A stretch of DNA of 64,000 nt from Saprospiraceae bacterium (GTDB taxonomy: Bacteria > Bacteroidota > Bacteroidia > Chitinophagales > Saprospiraceae): NCBI GenBank assembly GCA_016715965.1, contig JADJXG010000001.1, positions 3,614,719 to 3,678,718 on the forward strand, in the 5' to 3' direction. The position numbers and the translations under genes are program-made. Below, one piece after another: positions 61,238-64,000 of this stretch. The notes beneath the pieces are model-generated. The model was given only the letters and a program-made list of their open reading frames with translations, ran no database searches and had not been told where the DNA came from. Numbering within the stretch: the first letter of the stretch is position 1; every line of letters starts with the position of its first letter.

Positions 61238-63134
61238 TTAGACCATTTGCTCCATCACCTGCTCCCATTCTTTTGTTAGTGAATTAAGCTTGGTCTTATC
61301 AAGTTTATACTGACTCATGGTTTCGTTGTAGGCTTTGGATTGATAAAACTCTGGATCAGCCATTTTGATTTCGCATTCTTTGATTTTAAATTCCAGTTGC
61401 TCGATCTGCCTCTCAATTGACTTAATTTTTTTCTGCAAATTTTTTTGCTCATCAGGATTGAGTTGGACAGGTTTGTGAAGCTTTTGGGTCTGGATCTGCG
61501 CAGCAGTTTGAAATGACTGGAGGATGTCCTCTGAATCCATTTTCTCCAAAAAATAATCAATGTCACCTTCGAAAACCCTTATTTTTTGATGGGCAAAGTA
61601 AATGGTTTTCTCCGCCAATCCGCGCAAGAACTCCCTATCGTGCGAGACGATGATGACGGTCCCATTGTAGTTTTTGATGGCTTCTTTCAGTGCCTCTTTC
61701 GATGGGATGTCGAGGTGGTGTGTTGGCTCATCGAGGATCAATAGATTATGCGGTTGGACCAGTAAAGTCGCCAATCGCAATCTCGACTTTTCACCACCGC
61801 TCAGCACCTTTACTTTTTTGTCCACATCCTTTCCCTGAAAACCCAGACCACCCAAAATGGTCCTTACCATCGGCCTCGCCTCCGGAATAGAAGCATCTTC
61901 CAAGGTTTGCAGGATGGTGAGTCCAGGATCCAATATATCCGTATGTTCTTGTGCATAGTAACCAATCTTGATTTCATGCACCGATTTGATATCACCCTTA
62001 GTTGGCAAAAGTTGTCCGGATATCATTTTGACCATGGTACTTTTGCCTTGGCCGTTTTGACCTATAAAGCTGAGCTTCTGGCCCCTTTCAACCAACAGAT
62101 CAACCTGATCAAGGACCAACAAATCTCCATAGGATTTAGATAGTCCGGTTGCCTCAAAAGCGATTCGTCCACCTGGTTTGTAGGCCTGAAACCGAAGACG
62201 CATGGCAGCCAGCTCTTCTTCCGGTGCATCTTTGATTTCCATTCGTGCGAGTTCGGATTGCAGTGATTTTGCAAAAGATGCTTTGCTGGCCTTTGCTCTG
62301 AATTTATCGATTAACTGTTCTTTCTGCTGGATCAGTTTTTGTTGGGAATTGTACTCGCTTTGCTCAATATCCTTTCTTATTTTTTTGTATTCAATAAAAG
62401 CAGAATACTTTCCTTTGAAATCATAAATTTTTCCGCGGTCAATTTCGATGATACGGTCTGCAACATTGTCAACAAACATCAAATCATGGGAAATCAGAAC
62501 CACAGCACCTTCGTAATTCCTGAGATAGGATTCCAGCCATCGGATGGAGATAATGTCCAAATGGTTATTCGGTTCGTCCAGAAGCAAGAGATCCGGATTT
62601 GCCAAAAGCAATTTGGCGAGTTCGATTCTCATCCTCCAGCCGCCACTGAACTCATGGGTCGATCTTAGAAAATCTGTTGGTGAAAATCCAAGTCCGGTCA
62701 GAATTTTTCGATCTCTCCATCAATTTTATCTGCATTCAGGTATTCCAATTGATGTTGGACGGTTGTCATTCGATCAATCAAATCAGACATTAGATCATGA
62801 TCCAGATGATGATCAGAAAGTTTATGCTCGATCTCTGAAAGCTCAGATTGCAACTGAGTAATCATGACCAAAGAACTTTTTATTTCGTCAATGACCGTAT
62901 TTCCATAATCTTTGGGCAACTCTTGTTTGAGAAAAGCCAGGGTCATTGTCTTTGGTTTTTCGATCACACCAGTATCTGGTGAAAGTTCTCCGGTGAGCAC
63001 TTTAAAAAGTGTTGATTTACCAGCTCCGTTGCGGCCTGTCAAAGCAAGTTTTTACCAGCGGTGACCACCATCGATATATCGTCAAAAATGGGTCGTTCTC
63101 CGAAACCTAGGTTTAAATTTTGAATTCTTAACAA
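61238..63134 (-). CDS. ABC-F family ATPase, frameshifted twice
   Basis: Two ABC domains joined by a linker. Domain 1: LRIQNLNLGFGERPIFDDIS, Walker A TGRNGAGKSTLFK, then FSGGWRMRIELAKLL and LLLLDEPNNHLDI. Domain 2: Walker A FIGQNGQGKSTMVK, LSGGEKSRLRLATLL and LLILDEPTHHLDI, followed by a coiled-coil C-terminus. ABC-F proteins act on ribosomes. Breaks: a missing base near 63047 (before TGRNGAGKS) and one base missing from an A-run near 62700 (EKIL read as EKF-stop). Start assumed at TTG 63134. Type (Uup/YheS or other) not resolved. Confidence 0.85.
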
Positions 63135-63171
63135 GGGAATAATTTAGTATTTTTTGCATGATTGAATCTAT

Positions 63172-63734
63172 CTAATTGAATATATGATCGCCATCCATTT
63201 GGCTGATCGCTGACCAGTGTTCCCCTTTGTCATTCATCATCATTTTCCAAAGGTCCAGTTTGTATTTTTTAAATAAGTAGTTGGTGTCCATTTGCGAAAG
63301 AACCCATGATTTTTCGGCAATTTCTCCTTGCAACTGATCGGCCGACCATCCGCTGTATCCCATAAAGAACCGAATGTTATCAGGAGGATCAATTTTTTGT
63401 TCAATTAAAAATTTCAAAGCATCAAAATCACCACCCCAATAAATACCAGGACACACTTTGATGGAGTCCTCTAACAATTCTCCAACGTTGTGCAAATAAT
63501 GCAAGGTATTGGGAGAAACCGGCCCCCCTTCAAAACTGGTGCGTCGAAATCTCCGATGTCTTCGATAAAATCAGAAAATTTCATTCCTGTACTGCGATTG
63601 AGAACAAATCCAACGGTACCATCTTCTATGGTATGATCAACAATCAGGACCACGGTCCTTTTGAAATTGGGATCCAGCATGAATGGATCAGACAGCAATA
63701 CCGAACCAGTTTTTATTTCGTGAGATGAATTCAT
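63172..63734 (-). CDS. YqgE/AlgH family protein, frameshifted
   Basis: UPF0301 protein. The first frame from 63734 reads MNSSHEIKTGSVLLSDPFML, VVLIVDHTIEDGTVGFVLNR and ends in VLKGG; the second continues PVSPNTLHYLHNVGELLEDS, WGGDFDALKFLIEQ and FFMGYSGWSADQLQGEIAEK to 63172. A G-run of six where seven are needed (near 63518) accounts for the break. Small cytoplasmic protein of unresolved role; in other bacteria AlgH acts in regulation. Confidence 0.85.
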
Positions 63735-63741
63735 AAAGTAC

Positions 63742-64000
63742 TTACCGGGATATTGCGATCAATTTTTTAAAACCTGAAAGAACAGTACCGTTTCCTCCCA
63801 CCTCAACAAATGAACTTATGCCATCTGAAATCATATTTTGCATAATCTGCGTCCATCTGAGGAGCAGTAAGTTGGCTGATCAGATTGGCTTTATGGTTTC
63901 CCGGATCTGAATGTGGTCTGGCGTCAACATTTTGATAAACCGGGCAGGAGGGAGTTTTGAAATTTAACTGGTGGATGGCTGTTTTCAATTGTTTTTGGCC
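63742..64000 (-). CDS. fabD: Malonyl-CoA--ACP transacylase, C-terminal part, frameshifted
   Basis: The gene enters from the right edge. The first frame gives LKTAIHQLNFKTPSCPVYQN-VDARPHSDPGNHKANLISQL; another, from about 63860, gives RWTQIMQNMISDGISSFVEV and GGNGTVLSGFKKLIAISR with stop at 63742. This is the C-terminal third of FabD (PVYQNVDA; LISQLTAPVRWTQ; VEVGGNGTVLSG). One indel near 63860 joins the two. FabD loads malonyl groups onto ACP for fatty acid synthesis. Confidence 0.8.

Overview
The window comes from a member of the Bacteroidota, most likely Saprospiraceae or a nearby group. The evidence is: several secreted proteins with type IX secretion (T9SS) sorting domains of both type A and type B (gliding-motility C-terminal) kinds; a Bacteroidota-type Crp regulator; an HmuY/HmuR-like haem pair; an RteC-like protein and integrase of Bacteroidota mobile elements; -7 promoter boxes of the form TAnnTTTG; and the absence of clear Shine-Dalgarno sequences. 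The base composition is AT-rich. No rRNA operon is present. There are two intact tRNA genes, Asp(GTC) and Cys(GCA), and each anchors an unusual structure.

Layout. 0-5 kb: start of a class III aminotransferase, a secreted thioredoxin-fold protein, RNase R, a Crp-type regulator and a VOC protein. 5.2-8.5 kb: the most unusual region. An intact tRNA-Asp gene has on its 3' side three tandem 372-bp cassettes, each holding a small GIY-YIG nuclease gene plus the 3' half of tRNA-Asp and its terminator. On its 5' side lie about 17 tandem ~122-bp units, each holding the 5' half of tRNA-Asp. At every half-tRNA junction the same 12 nt of the anticodon arm and variable loop are replaced by a 20-nt palindrome. 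8.6-15 kb: housekeeping genes (accA, dapA, lptC, pssA, purS, rsmI) and a T9SS protein. 15-26 kb: surface and secreted proteins, namely a DVKA-repeat protein, the hmuY/hmuR pair with a divergent AraC regulator, and three tandem paralogous Asp/Cys-repeat T9SS proteins. 26-43 kb: mnmE, a cyclophilin, feoAB, an ECF sigma factor with its partner, rbfA, recG, a dehydrogenase, two thioredoxin-fold proteins, trmB and an FG-GAP protein.

43.2-54.8 kb: an ~11.6-kb integrative element inserted at the 3' end of tRNA-Cys, bounded by 58-bp direct repeats. It encodes a tyrosine integrase, an excisionase-like HTH protein, an RteC-like protein, a protein with features of a family A polymerase palm domain, a SLOG-like protein and several unknown small or membrane proteins. 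No conjugation genes are seen. 55-64 kb: galK, a peptidase S37 family protein, lysA, a DUF3179 protein, a nitrilase-family gene, an ABC-F ATPase, yqgE and the end of fabD.

From about 59.3 kb to the end every gene is broken by one or more frameshifts, and at least two of these lie in homopolymers. Consensus errors at low coverage are more likely than real gene decay. Isolated breaks also occur at 15.2 kb (in-frame stop), 39.6 kb (frameshift) and in one GIY-YIG copy.
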